NCBI GenBank assembly: GCA_963791595.1
Contig: CAWBTF010000012.1
Location: 310,001-374,000, forward strand
DNA length: 64,000 nucleotides
DNA from: JAEMQF01 sp963791595
GTDB lineage: Bacteria > Pseudomonadota > Gammaproteobacteria > Burkholderiales > Burkholderiaceae_C
Direction of reading: 5' to 3'
Part shown: positions 10,949-21,393 of the stretch, piece after piece
Layout of the letters: the number at the start of each line of letters is the position of its first letter
Position numbering within the stretch: the stretch's first letter is position 1
Position numbers and translations under genes: made by a program
Notes under the pieces: generated by a model
What the model was told of the DNA's origin: nothing
Databases searched by the model: none
Seen by the model: only the letters and a program-made list of their open reading frames with translations

Positions 10949-11926
10949 TCATCTGCGCTTGCCTTGAGCGCCTGCCGTCTTGCTTGCAACACGAGGTCGT
11001 GCCGCGCGGCCATCACTGCCGCCTTGCGAAAGCCGTCCGATTTCGAACGTCCGCACGAGAACCTGGCCGAGAACTTCCAAGGCCCGGCTCAGGTTGCCGA
11101 GTGCTGGTGCACGGAGCAGCCACAAGTCGAGCTTGAGCGCGAAGTCGGCCACCTGGACCGGGCAAAGGTCCTTCAGGAAGTGGCTGTTGGCCAGCAAACG
11201 CGTCGGCGCGAGCCCGAGCCCGAGCCCGACCGAAACCAGCCGCAGCTGCGTCTCGGTGCCATGCATGTCGATGCCCAGTCGCACTTGCTTTCCCACGCCG
11301 TCCATCGCGCGCTGCAGCGCGGCTCGATAGCCACAACCCTGCGGGTTCAGAATCCACTGCTGCTCCGCCAGGTCCGCGATCGTCACGGGCGTCGTGGCAA
11401 TCGGGGCATGTCTGCTCTGGACGACCAGCACGTCCAGCGTCGCAATGAAGCTCCCGCGCGTGCCGGCCGGCTGGGCGCTGCCGCTCGGGACCATGACGGC
11501 AGCAGCATCCAGGTCGCCGCTGGCGACTTGCAGCTGCAGCCCGCTGCTCCACTCGGTCCGACACCTGAGATCGAGCCCCGGAAACGCGGCCTTCAGGCCG
11601 ATGGCGACGTCGAACAGCGCCACGTCCGCCACCACCTGCGGCAGGCCCAGACGAAGCGTTCCACTGGGGTCGCCATCGTCCTTCGAGATGCTCATCAGCC
11701 GGTCGAGATCGCGCAGAAGCGCCGTCGCCGACTGGTAGACGCGCCGACCCACTGCAGTGGCGGTCGGCGGCCGACTGGACCGGTCCAGCAACGTGGTGCC
11801 CAGCATCGCTTCAAGCTGCTGGACGCGTCGCGAGACGGCCGACTGCGTCAACGCCAACGCGTCGGCGGCCTTGGTCAGGGACGTCCTGTCGACGACGGCC
11901 GTGAACGCCTTCAGTTCTTCCAGCAT
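10949..11926 (-). CDS. LysR-family transcriptional regulator
   Basis: A complete 325-residue regulator. The N-terminal winged helix-turn-helix reads MLEELKAFTAVVDRTSLTKA, then ALTQSAVSRRVQQLE and LLDRSSRPPTATAVGR, typical of LysR. The rest is the periplasmic-binding-fold effector domain (TLRLGLPQVVAD onward). The start at 11926 has a GGAGG five bases upstream. It is divergent from the mandelate racemase-like gene at 12112, with 185 bases between, so it probably controls that gene and itself. The effector is unknown; a 2-hydroxy acid is a reasonable guess from the target. Confidence 0.9.
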   Translation of the reverse strand: MLEELKAFTAVVDRTSLTKAADALALTQSAVSRRVQQLEAMLGTTLLDRSSRPPTATAVGRRVYQSATALLRDLDRLMSISKDDGDPSGTLRLGLPQVVADVALFDVAIGLKAAFPGLDLRCRTEWSSGLQLQVASGDLDAAAVMVPSGSAQPAGTRGSFIATLDVLVVQSRHAPIATTPVTIADLAEQQWILNPQGCGYRAALQRAMDGVGKQVRLGIDMHGTETQLRLVSVGLGLGLAPTRLLANSHFLKDLCPVQVADFALKLDLWLLRAPALGNLSRALEVLGQVLVRTFEIGRLSQGGSDGRAARPRVASKTAGAQGKRR

Positions 11927-11970
11927 CGATACCTCCGAGATGACTGGCACGCCCTCAACATTCTCAGGTC

Positions 11971-11994
11971 GCATGCTATGCATGCAAACTATGC
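11971..11994. promoter_or_regulatory. Candidate LysR operator between the LysR and racemase-like genes
   Basis: GCATGCTATGCATGC is an inverted repeat (GCATG, 5-base spacer, CATGC). The hexamer CTATGC recurs 13 bases on, at 11976-11981 and 11989-11994. It lies in the divergent promoter region about 45 bases before the LysR start, where LysR autoregulatory sites usually lie. Confidence 0.35.
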
Positions 11995-12111
11995 GCTTGA
12001 GAGATTCTAGGAGCACTTGTACCCTCGGCGCGGCCTACAGCCCGGGCATCGTGTGTGTCCAGGCCACGGGATGGCCCGGCATACGCGGCCACTCGCCGCC
12101 AGGAGCACCTC

Positions 12112-13206
12112 ATGAAAGTCGAATCCCTGACCTACGAGGCCGTACGGCTGCGCGCCGTGCTCGTGCCGCTGAAGCGCAAGGTCGTCTCGCGCGTCGGCTT
12201 CTTCGACCGCTGGCCCCTGATCCTGATCGACCTGCAGACGAAGGAAGGCATCGTCGGGACGAGCTACCTCGAACCCTACCTCCACGCCTCGCCGCGGTAC
12301 ATCATGCCGGCCATCAGCGACCTCGTCGAAGCCCGAAAGGGCAAGCCCTTGGCGCCGATGGCCGATTTCCAGCCGGGCCGCAAGTCGCTCAACCTCATCG
12401 GTTACGAAGGTGTCGCCATGATCGCCAACGCCGGCATCGACATGGCCGCCTGGGATGCGTTGGCCAAGGCGGCAGACGTTCCGCTGGCCGTGCTGCTGGG
12501 CGGCACGGTGGGAAACGTGCCCGCCTACAACAGCAACGGCCTCTGGCTGACCGATCCCGGCGGCCTCCATGACGAAGCCGCGGAACTGGCCGCCGAGGGC
12601 GGCTTCGATGCGTTCAAGCTCAGGCTCGGGCGCGACAAGCTGGCGGACGACCTGCTCGCGATCTCGCAGGTGCGCGCCGCCGTCGGTTCGGACGTGAAGC
12701 TGATGGTGGATTTCAACCAGGGGCTGACGCTCGGCGACGCGATCCGACGCTGCCATGCACTCGACGACCTCGGGCTGTACTGGTTCGAGGAACCGACCAC
12801 GTACAACAACCTCGAGGGCTACGTGCTGCTGGCCCGAGAGCTGCGCACGCCGTTGCAACTGGGCGAGAACTTCTACGGCCCGCGCGAGCTGTACCGGGCG
12901 GTCACGATGCAGGCCGGCGACTACGTGATGCCCGACATGATGCGCATCGGCGGCGTGTCCGGCTGGCTGCGTTCGGTTCCCATCGCGGCAGCGGCCGGCA
13001 TCGAGGTCTCTACGCACCTCTATCCGGAAGTCTCGGCCCACCTCATGCGCATCACCGAGACGGCGCACTGGCTGGAATGGCAGGACTGGGCCGACCCGAT
13101 CCTGCAGGAGCCTTTCCCGGTGGTGGCCGGTCAGCTGCAGATTCCGGATCGCGCCGGCATCGGCATCGAATGGGACGAAGACGCGGTCAGGCGGTTTGCC
13201 TTCTGA
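12112..13206 (+). CDS. Mandelate racemase-like enolase-superfamily enzyme
   Basis: A complete protein of 364 residues, close to mandelate racemase (359). The catalytic set appears in order. FKLRLG carries the KxK/R base pair. The metal ligands are VDFNQ (Asp), FEEPT (Glu) and LGENFYGP (Glu). MPDMMRIGGVSGW carries the Asp of the His-Asp dyad, STHLYPEVSAHLM the catalytic His, and AHWLEW the Glu. The STHLYPE and AHWLE stretches resemble true mandelate racemase closely, so proton abstraction from a 2-hydroxy acid is likely. No mandelate dehydrogenase or benzoylformate decarboxylase is nearby, so the substrate is open. An AGGAG lies just before the ATG. It is probably controlled by the divergent LysR gene. 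Confidence 0.85.
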   Translation: MKVESLTYEAVRLRAVLVPLKRKVVSRVGFFDRWPLILIDLQTKEGIVGTSYLEPYLHASPRYIMPAISDLVEARKGKPLAPMADFQPGRKSLNLIGYEGVAMIANAGIDMAAWDALAKAADVPLAVLLGGTVGNVPAYNSNGLWLTDPGGLHDEAAELAAEGGFDAFKLRLGRDKLADDLLAISQVRAAVGSDVKLMVDFNQGLTLGDAIRRCHALDDLGLYWFEEPTTYNNLEGYVLLARELRTPLQLGENFYGPRELYRAVTMQAGDYVMPDMMRIGGVSGWLRSVPIAAAAGIEVSTHLYPEVSAHLMRITETAHWLEWQDWADPILQEPFPVVAGQLQIPDRAGIGIEWDEDAVRRFAF

Positions 13207-13259
13207 CTGTCGACTTCGCCCGCGGCGACGGGGCCGCTCGTCGCAATAGACGGTAGACC

Positions 13260-13872
13260 TCAACCTGCCTTGCGCTTGCGAATCTTTGCCTTCTCGGCGC
13301 GCGGCGGCGCACTGCGAACTCAGGATGGCATCACGGCAGACCGCCAGGATTTCATCGGCGAGGGGGGAATCGTCCGGGCAGGCCCGCGACAGGACGAGGG
13401 CGCCCACCGCGTGCGACAGCACGTCGAGGATCCTGGCCCGCGCCTGAGCCGCATCGGCCGGGTCCGATGAGGGGCCCTGCTGGCTCAGCAAGGCCACGAG
13501 GTTCTCAACGCCATCTTCGAAGGCGACCCGGACCGAATCCGGCTGCCGTGCAGCGTCACCACTCAGCGCAGCCATCGTGCAGCCGGTAGCCCGACCGTCG
13601 CGGTGCTCGCGCGAGAGGTAGTGCCTGACGAACTCCGAGGCATCCACGCCTTCGGCCAGCGCTGCGGTCTGCGCGATGCCACAGGCCATGGCCTCGGCCA
13701 TCAAATCGGCCTTCGAGCCGAACTGCTTGTAGAAGCCGCCATGGGTGAAGCCCGCGGCCGCCATCAGATCGGCGACGCCGACGCCATCGAAGCCGCGCTC
13801 GCGAAACAGCTGGGAGGCGGTCTCGACGACGTGGGCTCGGTTGGCTTGCGCCTGTGCCTTGGTGACTTTCAT
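13260..13872 (-). CDS. TetR-family repressor (frameshift near the C-terminus)
   Basis: A regulator of about 203 residues. The N-terminal HTH reads MKVTKAQAQANRAHVVETAS, then GFDGVGVADLMAAAGFTHGG and FYKQFGSKADLMAEAM, the classic TetR recognition helix. The C-terminal domain has RHYLSREHRD and ATGCTMAALSGD, as in the AcrR/TetR_C_16-like group. In the annotated frame the protein would run on antisense through the racemase gene. One base shift near 13300-13320 gives the natural ending AEKAKIRKRKAG-stop at 13260, so an indel is likely. The start at 13872 is preferred over 13920 because the operator and -10 box overlap the latter. It is divergent from the OYE gene. Confidence 0.85.
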
Positions 13873-13919
13873 GGGGGGGTACGCGGCGGGATCGCTCGCC
13901 TTGCCTGAAGAACCGTACA

Positions 13920-13939
13920 TTGATTATATGCATCATCAA
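13920..13939. promoter_or_regulatory. TetR operator and -10 box between tetR and the OYE operon
   Basis: TTGATTATATGCATCATCAA is an imperfect palindrome (TTGAT and ATCAA at the ends, about 14 of 20 bases symmetric). A perfect TATAAT for the minus-strand tetR lies at 13928-13923 inside it. For the plus-strand operon a TTGACT box at 13945-13950 is followed 17 bases on by CATCAT. A repressor bound here would block both directions. Confidence 0.45.
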
Positions 13940-14033
13940 AGTTCTTGACTTTTTAGCTGATGCTCATCATCATTGCGTTGTTCGAGCACTTCAATGCAAT
14001 GGCATATGACCGAGAACACATCCAAGAAGCACC

Positions 14034-15295
<1,262 letters not shown>

Positions 15296-15384
15296 GTTTC
15301 CCACTTCCACTGACTGGGCTGGCCAACGGCGTCGCCCGCTACCCACCTTCCATTCTTCAAGCCGAAAACCTGAAATCACCTGCC

Positions 15385-16355
15385 ATGCGCAACTCACTGA
15401 AAGCAGCCCTCCTCTCGCTCGCCCTGCCCGCTATGCCGTTGACGTCATTCACGACGGCCGCGGACGCTCAGCACCCCGGTGCCACGACGGCGAGCCCGCA
15501 ATCTGCAGTGCAAGCACAGGCCATCAGCTGGGCGAACGTGCCGACTCAATCCATCACGGCCGGCGGCGTGGACTTCGCGTACCGAGAGCTTGGCAAGCAC
15601 CATGGCGGCACGCCGGTCGTGCTGCTGGTCCACCTGGCCGCCGTGCTGGACAACTGGGATCCCCGGATCGTGGACGGCCTCGCTGCCAAGCATCACGTGA
15701 TCGCCTTCGACAACCGCGGCATCGGTGCGTCCAGCGGTTCACCGTCAAGTTCGATGGAGCAGATGGCTGACGATGCCATCATCTTCATCAAGGCCAAGGG
15801 CATCAGGCAGGTTGACCTTTTCGGCTTCTCGATGGGCGGGATGGTCGCCCAGGAAATCGTGCTGAAGGGCCGCAGCTCGTGCGCAAGATGATTCTCACGG
15901 GAACAGGTCCTGCCGGTGGCGAGGGCATCAGCACCGTGGCCGGCGTGACCTTTTACGACATGCTGCGGGGCTTCTTCACCGGGCAAGATCCGAAGCAGTT
16001 CCTGTTCTTCACCCGCACGCCCGTCGGCATCGAGGCCGGCAAGGCGTTCCTGGAACGCCTGAAGGAACGGGCGCAGAACCGTGACACGGAAATCAGCGTG
16101 AGCGCATTCCTTGCCCAACTGGAAGCCCTGCGCACCTGGGGCTTGAAGGAGCCCGCGGACCTGTCGGTCGTCAAGCAACCCGTGCTCGTTGCCAACGGCG
16201 ATGCCGACCGCATGGTGCCGACGACAAACACACACGACCTGGCGCGACGCCTGCCCAACAGCACGCTGATCATCTACCCCGACTCCGGCCATGGCGCCGT
16301 CTTTCCGTTCCATGCCGACTTCGTTGCCAAGGCACTCGAGTTCCTCGCGCGATAG
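15385..16355 (+). CDS. Exported alpha/beta hydrolase (one frameshift)
   Basis: A protein of about 323 residues with an N-terminal signal peptide (MRNSLKAALLSLALPAMPLT, cleavage near ADAQ), so probably periplasmic. The core has the oxyanion strand VVLLVHLAAVLDNWDP, FDNRGIGASSG, the nucleophile elbow GFSMGG, the acid strand VLVANGDADRMVP and the catalytic His in YPDSGHGAVFP. The frame breaks near 15870 between VLK and PQLVRKMILTG, probably one base lost. It is the second gene of the OYE operon and a paralogue of the next gene, which lacks a signal peptide. The substrate is unknown; ester or haloperoxidase-like activity is possible. Confidence 0.8.
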
Positions 16356-16378
16356 GCCCTCCGAAGGAAGAACACGAC

Positions 16379-17224
16379 ATGGCCGACACCCATCTCACCG
16401 CCCCAACCCGCTTCGTTGAAATCGATGGCGACCGATTTGCATACCGCCGCTGGGGCAATACATCGACCGACCAGCCGCCGCTGTTCTTCCTCCAGCACTT
16501 CCGCGGCGGCATGGACCACTGGGATCCGCTGATGACGGATGGCCTGGGTGCCGGGCGCGAAGTGATCCTGTACAACGGCCGCGGCGTCGCGTCTTCCTCC
16601 GGCAAGCCGCGCACACGCATCGAACACATGGCCGACGATGCGGCCGCAGTGATCCGTGCGCTGGGTCTTCGCAAGGTCGATGTGCTTGGATTCTCGCTCG
16701 GCGGCTTTCAGGCACAGGACCTGACCCGACGCCATCCTGATTGGTCCGCAAGCTCATGCTTCTGGGTACGGGCCCGCGCGGCGGGAACCCCGATTCGGAA
16801 CCGGGTGTGCTGGAGGCCGCACCGCGTCCGGTGCCGACTGTGGACGACTTCCTGTTTCTCTTCTTTGGCCGCTCTGAAGCCGCGAAACAGGCAGGACGCG
16901 ACTTCTGGCAACGCCGCCACCAGCGTGTGGACCAAGACCCACGCAGCTCTGCAGCAGTGATACAGGCGCAGATTGAAGCCAATATGTACTACCTGCCCAA
17001 ACTCGACGCTACGCGCTCCGTTCGCGCACCTGCGGGACATCCAACAGCCGACCTTCATCCTCAATGGGGTGAACGACGTGATGGTTCCGTCCATCAACTC
17101 CTGGCACATGGCCCAGAACATTCCGAACGCGCAACTGTTCATCTACCCGGATGCCGGGCACGCCGCGCAGTTCCAGTACCCCGAGCGGTTCTTGCAGCAT
17201 GCCATCCAGTTTCTTGGCGAATAA
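16379..17224 (+). CDS. Cytoplasmic alpha/beta hydrolase (two frameshifts)
   Basis: About 282 residues, paralogous to the preceding gene but without a signal peptide. The parts are LFFLQHFRGGMDHWDP, YNGRGVASSSGKP, the nucleophile elbow GFSLGGFQ, KLMLLGTGPRGG, FILNGVNDVMVPSINSW (acid) and YPDAGHAAQFQYP (His). Breaks lie near 16742 (PDL-VRKL, one base missing) and near 17010 (before HLRDIQQPTF). Both paralogues share the order and spacing of motifs, so one may act on the product of the other across the membrane. It starts 23 bases after the previous stop, preceded by GAAGGAAG. Confidence 0.78.
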
Positions 17225-17309
17225 GGCGACGCACGCGAACGACATCCCACCGATAATACCGAGGCAAAAGACAGGCCATGTTGAAATTCAAATTCCTGCT
17301 GTGGGCATA

Positions 17310-17653
17310 ATGACAAAACTGCTGCAGCGGGCCGTAAAGCGCAATCCGGCATGCGCCCGGTATGTGGAGCGCAAAGACCTGGCATTCCAGATTCAAACGC
17401 GGGGCGGGAACGGGCCGCCATTTCCACATTCACGATGGCAAGGTCACGTCCAAAGCGGGGCTTATCCGCAGCCCCCGAGGTTCACCATGACGTTTACAGA
17501 AACGCGGCCAAAGGCTTTGCCATTTTGTCGGCGAAGGACAGCAAGGATGCATTTCTAGCGGCACTGCACGATGAGGATCTGAGCCTCAGCGGTGATTTTG
17601 TCGAAGTGATGTGGTTTCAGGGACTGACGGATTACTTGAAACCCGGCAAGTGA
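17310..17653 (+). CDS. SCP2-like sterol-binding-fold protein, about 114 residues (two frameshifts)
   Basis: Three short frames join to a small protein beginning MTKLLQRAVKRNPACARYVE, followed by DLAFQIQTR, GRHFHIHDGKVTSKAG, a V..DVYRNAAKGFAILSAKD stretch, then AFLAALHDEDLSLSGDFVEV and MWFQGLTDYLK. The alternation of short strands, the GKV turn and the gate-like last helix suit the SCP2 lipid-carrier fold. Breaks lie near 17410 and 17480. It is the last gene of the OYE/hydrolase operon, which suggests a hydrophobic, perhaps terpenoid or steroid-like, substrate. The family call is by eye and moderate. Confidence 0.5.
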
Positions 17654-17672
17654 AACGGCGCCGTCGCCACGC

Positions 17673-18612
17673 TCAGTCTGCGTCCTGGCTGGCCGCGGCC
17701 CAGAACTTCTCGGCCACCGCGCTCAATGCGGCTCGGGGGCGGTAAAGGCGCACGCTCAGCGCGATGGTCCAGCGCGCGCCGGCCGGCAGCCACCAGCCGG
17801 CCAGCCGCCAGGTCCTCCCGGACCAGGCTCGCCGGCAGGAAGGCCAAGCCCCGGCCCTCGAGCGCCAGGCTGCGCAGCACGGTGGCCAGGTGGGCGGTGA
17901 ACACCACTTCGCGGCCCGGTGCCTCCAGCGCCGCACCGTGCAGCGAACGCAGCACGCGGCCCAGGCCCGATTCGGCGCTGTAGGCAAGCATCGGCAGCGC
18001 CGCCTTGGCGCTGCGGCGCGGTGCGGCATCGAGCTCGAAGCGCGGCCGACCCTGCGCGTCCGGTGCGCACACGGGCAGCAGCTCGTCGCGCCCCACCTCG
18101 CACGAGACGAAGCTGGCGGGGTCCAGGCCCGACGGCGCCCGCTCGTGCGCATGGCACAGCAGGAACTGAACGCCTGCCCCTGCAGCATCAGCGCCTCGCA
18201 CGTACCGGCAGACACGTCGCTCACGAGCTGAATCGGCCCGATGGCAATTCGTGACTCGAGACTGCGCAGCCACGTGGGCAGGAAGTCTCGGCGACGATAT
18301 ACGCGTGCGTCGACGCGATGCGCAGCGTCGCCGAGGTCGCGTCCGCGAGCATCTGCGATGTCGGGCGCTTCGTCCGGGATCTGGGCGACGCGGGCAGCAG
18401 CTGCTGCGCGGTGCCGCGCAGCCACTCGCCGGCCTCGGTGAGCGTGACCGGGTGGCCGCTGGGTCGAACAACGGCGGCCAAGCCACTCCTCGAGCGCCCT
18501 GATGCGGCGGCCGAAGGCGGGCTGCGTCATGTGGCGCTGCTCGGCCGCGCGCGAGAAGTTGCCGCTCTCGGCCAGCGCCTGGAAGTCCTCCAGCCAGGAC
18601 AGTCATCTCATC
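17673..18612 (-). CDS. LysR-family regulator (at least four frameshifts)
   Basis: Pieces in all three frames form one regulator of about 310 residues. The HTH reads LSWLEDFQALAESGNFSRAA, then EQRHMTQPAFGRRIRALEEW. The effector domain pieces are VTLTEAGEWLRGTAQQLLP, FLPTWLRSLESRIAIGPIQL, PMLAYSAESGLGRVL and GRGLAFLPASLVREDLAAGR. The start is unclear because the first codons are disrupted near 18605-18612. It is divergent from the operon starting at 18750 and probably controls it. Damage is heavy but every domain is still readable. Confidence 0.7.
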
Positions 18613-18749
18613 GGCGATGCTTTCGGAAGCATAACAAGAGGGCCGGGACGGGCATTGGACCGGCCCATCCGGTGGCCGGACGACGCGGAAGTCCCTGACG
18701 GCGATTGCAAACCCAAACCGACGCCGCGCACTTATCCCTGGAGGAGCCC

Positions 18750-19678
18750 ATGCCTACGATCGCCAACTACCGCGGCATCATCCCTGCGATCGCTTGCCCG
18801 TTCACCGCCGACTATCGGATCGACGAGCCCGCCCTGCGCAAGCTCGCGTCGTGGCTGGCCGGGCACGCGGCGTCGTCGCGGTAATGACCAACGGCCACAC
18901 CGGCGAGGTGTTCTCGCTCACCCGGACGAGCGCGCCACGGTGACGCGCATTGTCGCCGACGAGCTCCGTGGACGCCTGCCGGTCATCTCGTCGATTGTCT
19001 GCGAGGGTTTCGCCGACGCCGCCGAGCATGGGCGCATGGCGGCCGAAGCCGGCGCCGTCGCCCTCGACGTCATGCCGCCGCACCACTGGCTGCGCTTCGG
19101 CTGCCGCCGCGCCACGCACTCGCGTACTTCGACGCCATCGCGGCGGCCGCCCTCGACCTGGTCTGCCACGTTTATCCCGCGTGGACTCGGGCGTCGTACT
19201 CGACAGAGCTCCTGGCCGACCTCGCGCGGCTGCCGTACGTGCAGGCATTCAAGGTCGGGCAGCGCGACATGAACAAGTACGCGCGCGACATCCAGGCGAT
19301 CCGCGAGGCCGATGCGACGAAGTCGATTCTCACCTGCCACGACGAATACCTGCTGGCATCCATGGTGCAGGGCATCGACGGCGCGCTCGTCGGCTTCGCG
19401 ACGTTTATTCCGCAGCTGATCGCCGATCTGTGGGACGCCGTGAAGGCAGGCGACCTGAAGCGCGCGATGCTGTCCAGGACATCATCACGCCGCTCAAGGA
19501 CGCGGTCTACGGCGGTGGCGAGCCTACCGGCGAGGCGCACGCGCGGATGAAGGCTGGCATGGTGCTCGCGGGCGTGCTCGCCGACGGCCACGTGCGCCCA
19601 CCCACGGAGCCGCCGGACGCGCGCGAGCTCGACGCGCTGCGTGCGGCCGTCGCGCAGGCCGGCCTGCTGGCGCGCTGA
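18750..19678 (+). CDS. Dihydrodipicolinate synthase-family lyase (about four frameshifts)
   Basis: About 310 residues of a class I aldolase TIM-barrel. The start MPTIANYRGIIPAIACPFTA has a GGAGG just before it. Then come MTNGHTGEVFSL (the GT-G-E substrate loop), GRLPVISSIVCEGFADAAEH, DVMPPHHWLRFG, CHVYPAW (the active-site Tyr region) and VQAFKVGQRDMNKY, which carries the Schiff-base Lys. Breaks lie near 18873, 18930, 19106 and 19478. Not a lysine-pathway DapA: the motifs are diverged, and the neighbours are a solute receptor and D-tartrate dehydratase. A role in hydroxy- or keto-acid catabolism is inferred. Confidence 0.72.
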
Positions 19679-19718
19679 ATACGACGACATCGAAACGATT
19701 CCCCACCAGGAGGACACC

Positions 19719-20678
19719 ATGAAGCGCCCGCATTTCTGCGTCTCGTACTCGCGGTGGTCGCGTCACTCACTATGGCAGCGCGATTGCCAGGGTTATCCCA
19801 ACCGGCCGGTGCGGATGGTCATTCCGTTCCCGCCGGGGGGCACGCTCGACCCCTGGGCCGCGCGCTCGCGCAGAAGGTCCGACCAGATGGGTCAAACCTT
19901 CGTCGTCGAGAACCGGCCGGGCGGCAACGGCATCATCGGCGCCGATACCGTCGCCAAGGCGCCGCCCGACGGGTATACGCTGCTCTTCAATGCGTCGACC
20001 TTCGTCACTGCACCGATGACGATGAAGGAGGTGCCGTACGATCGAGAAGGACTTCGTGCCGATCTCGCTCGTGGCCAAGGCGCCGCTGTCGGTCGCGATC
20101 GCCAAGGACCTGCCGGTCACCGACATCAAGTCGCTGATCGCATACGCGAAATCGAAGGGGCAAAAACGACCTTCGCCGTGGGCTCGATCGGCTCGGCCGG
20201 CCACCTCGCCACCGAGTTGCTCGCGCGCGCGGGTGGCTCAGTTACACGGTCGTCCCCTACAAAGGCACGTCGCCTGCGTTCCAGGATCTTCTCGGCGGCC
20301 GCATCGACGGCTTCATCGACCCGATCCTTGGCTCGCTGCAGTACCACAAGGCGGGCCAACTCCGCGTCATCGCCGTGACGTCCGCCAGAACGGGCGCCGA
20401 ACCTCCCCGACGTAGCGACCGTCGGCGAAACCATTCCTGGCTACGAGTTCTATAGTTGGTACGGGTTGTGGGGCCCGGCGAAGCTGCCGGACGAGATCCG
20501 CGCGCGGCTCAACGGCGAAGTGAACAAGGCGCTCGCGTCCGCCGACATTCGTGACAAGTTCGCCCCGCAGGGTCTGGTGCTCACGCCCGGGAGCAGCAAT
20601 GACTTCGCGAACTTCCAGCGGGAGGACATGGCGCGGTCGCAGAAGATCATCACCGAAGCCAACATACGTGTCGAGTGA
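19719..20678 (+). CDS. Bug-type tripartite tricarboxylate transporter receptor (several frameshifts)
   Basis: A periplasmic solute-binding protein of about 320 residues. After a short signal region comes the hallmark YPNRPVRMVIPFPPGGTLDP, then VVENRPGGNGIIGADTVAKA, PPDGYTLLF, GHLATELLAR, VVPYKGTSPAFQDLLGGRID and GYEFYSWYGLWGPAKLPDEI. All are diagnostic of the Bug/TctC family, which binds carboxylates. Breaks fall near 19865, 20045, 20165, 20235 and 20390. A GGAGG lies 6 bases before the ATG. No membrane components (TctA, TctB) are in the window, so the permease must be elsewhere. Its neighbours suggest a dicarboxylic hydroxy acid such as tartrate as ligand. Confidence 0.82.
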
Positions 20679-21371
20679 CGTCCTCGCCCGCGGCGCGCGT
20701 CGTCGTCACCGGCAGCAGTGGCGGGATCGGTCGCGCGATCGCCGCGCGACTCCTCGCTCGACGCCGTCGTGCACGGATTCGACCGCTCGCCACCCACATG
20801 GCGGAAGCGGCGTTCACCCGGTGACCGTCGATCTCACCGATGGCGCCAGACGACCGATGCCGCGCGCGCCACTAACGCTATCGATGCGCTCGTCCACGCG
20901 GCCGGCGTGATGCGCGTGGGACGAGTGGGTGCGCTCGATCATGCCGAAGGCGACACGATGTGGCGTATCCACGTCGAGGCGGCGACGCGGCTCGCCGATG
21001 TGCTCGTCCCGCCGATGGTCGAGCGCGGTCGCGGCCGTGTCGTCTTGCTCGGGAGCCGCGTCGCGCACGGCATGCCCGGGCGCGCGCAGTACGCAGCGAC
21101 CAAGGCCGCGCTCGTGGCGCTCGCGCGAAGCTGGGCGAGCGAGGTCGTAGCGAAGGGCGTCACGATCAACGTCGTCGCGCCGGCGGCAGCGGGAACCCCG
21201 ATGCTCGAGGATCCCGCCCGCGTCGCGAGTGCCCCGCGCGTGCCGCCCTTGGGCCGCCTGATCGACCCTGCGGAAATCGCGGAGCTCGTCGCGTACCTCC
21301 TTTCACCCGCCGCGGCGGCGATCACCGGCCAGGAGCTAACGATCTGCGGTGGCGCCTCGCTGGCGTCCTGA
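20675..21371 (+). CDS. Short-chain dehydrogenase/reductase (frameshifted)
   Basis: About 235 residues. The GTG start overlaps the receptor stop (GTGA). The cofactor loop TGSSGGIG, the VHAAG stretch (NNAG equivalent), VVLLGSRVAHG with the catalytic Ser region, and YAATK (Tyr and Lys) are present, followed by INVVAPAAAGTPM and the C-terminal GQELTICGGA. Frames change near 20750 and 20840. A canonical SDR that probably oxidises or reduces an intermediate of the D-tartrate/DHDPS-like pathway; the substrate is not evident. Confidence 0.75.
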
Positions 21372-21393
21372 CGCCTCGCCCCTCCCTCGTTCC

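Noticed and set aside
12007..13920. A 637-residue minus-strand frame starting as a TetR protein
   Set aside because: Beyond about 13300 it is antisense to the racemase-like gene. A one-base shift gives a natural TetR ending with a stop at 13260.
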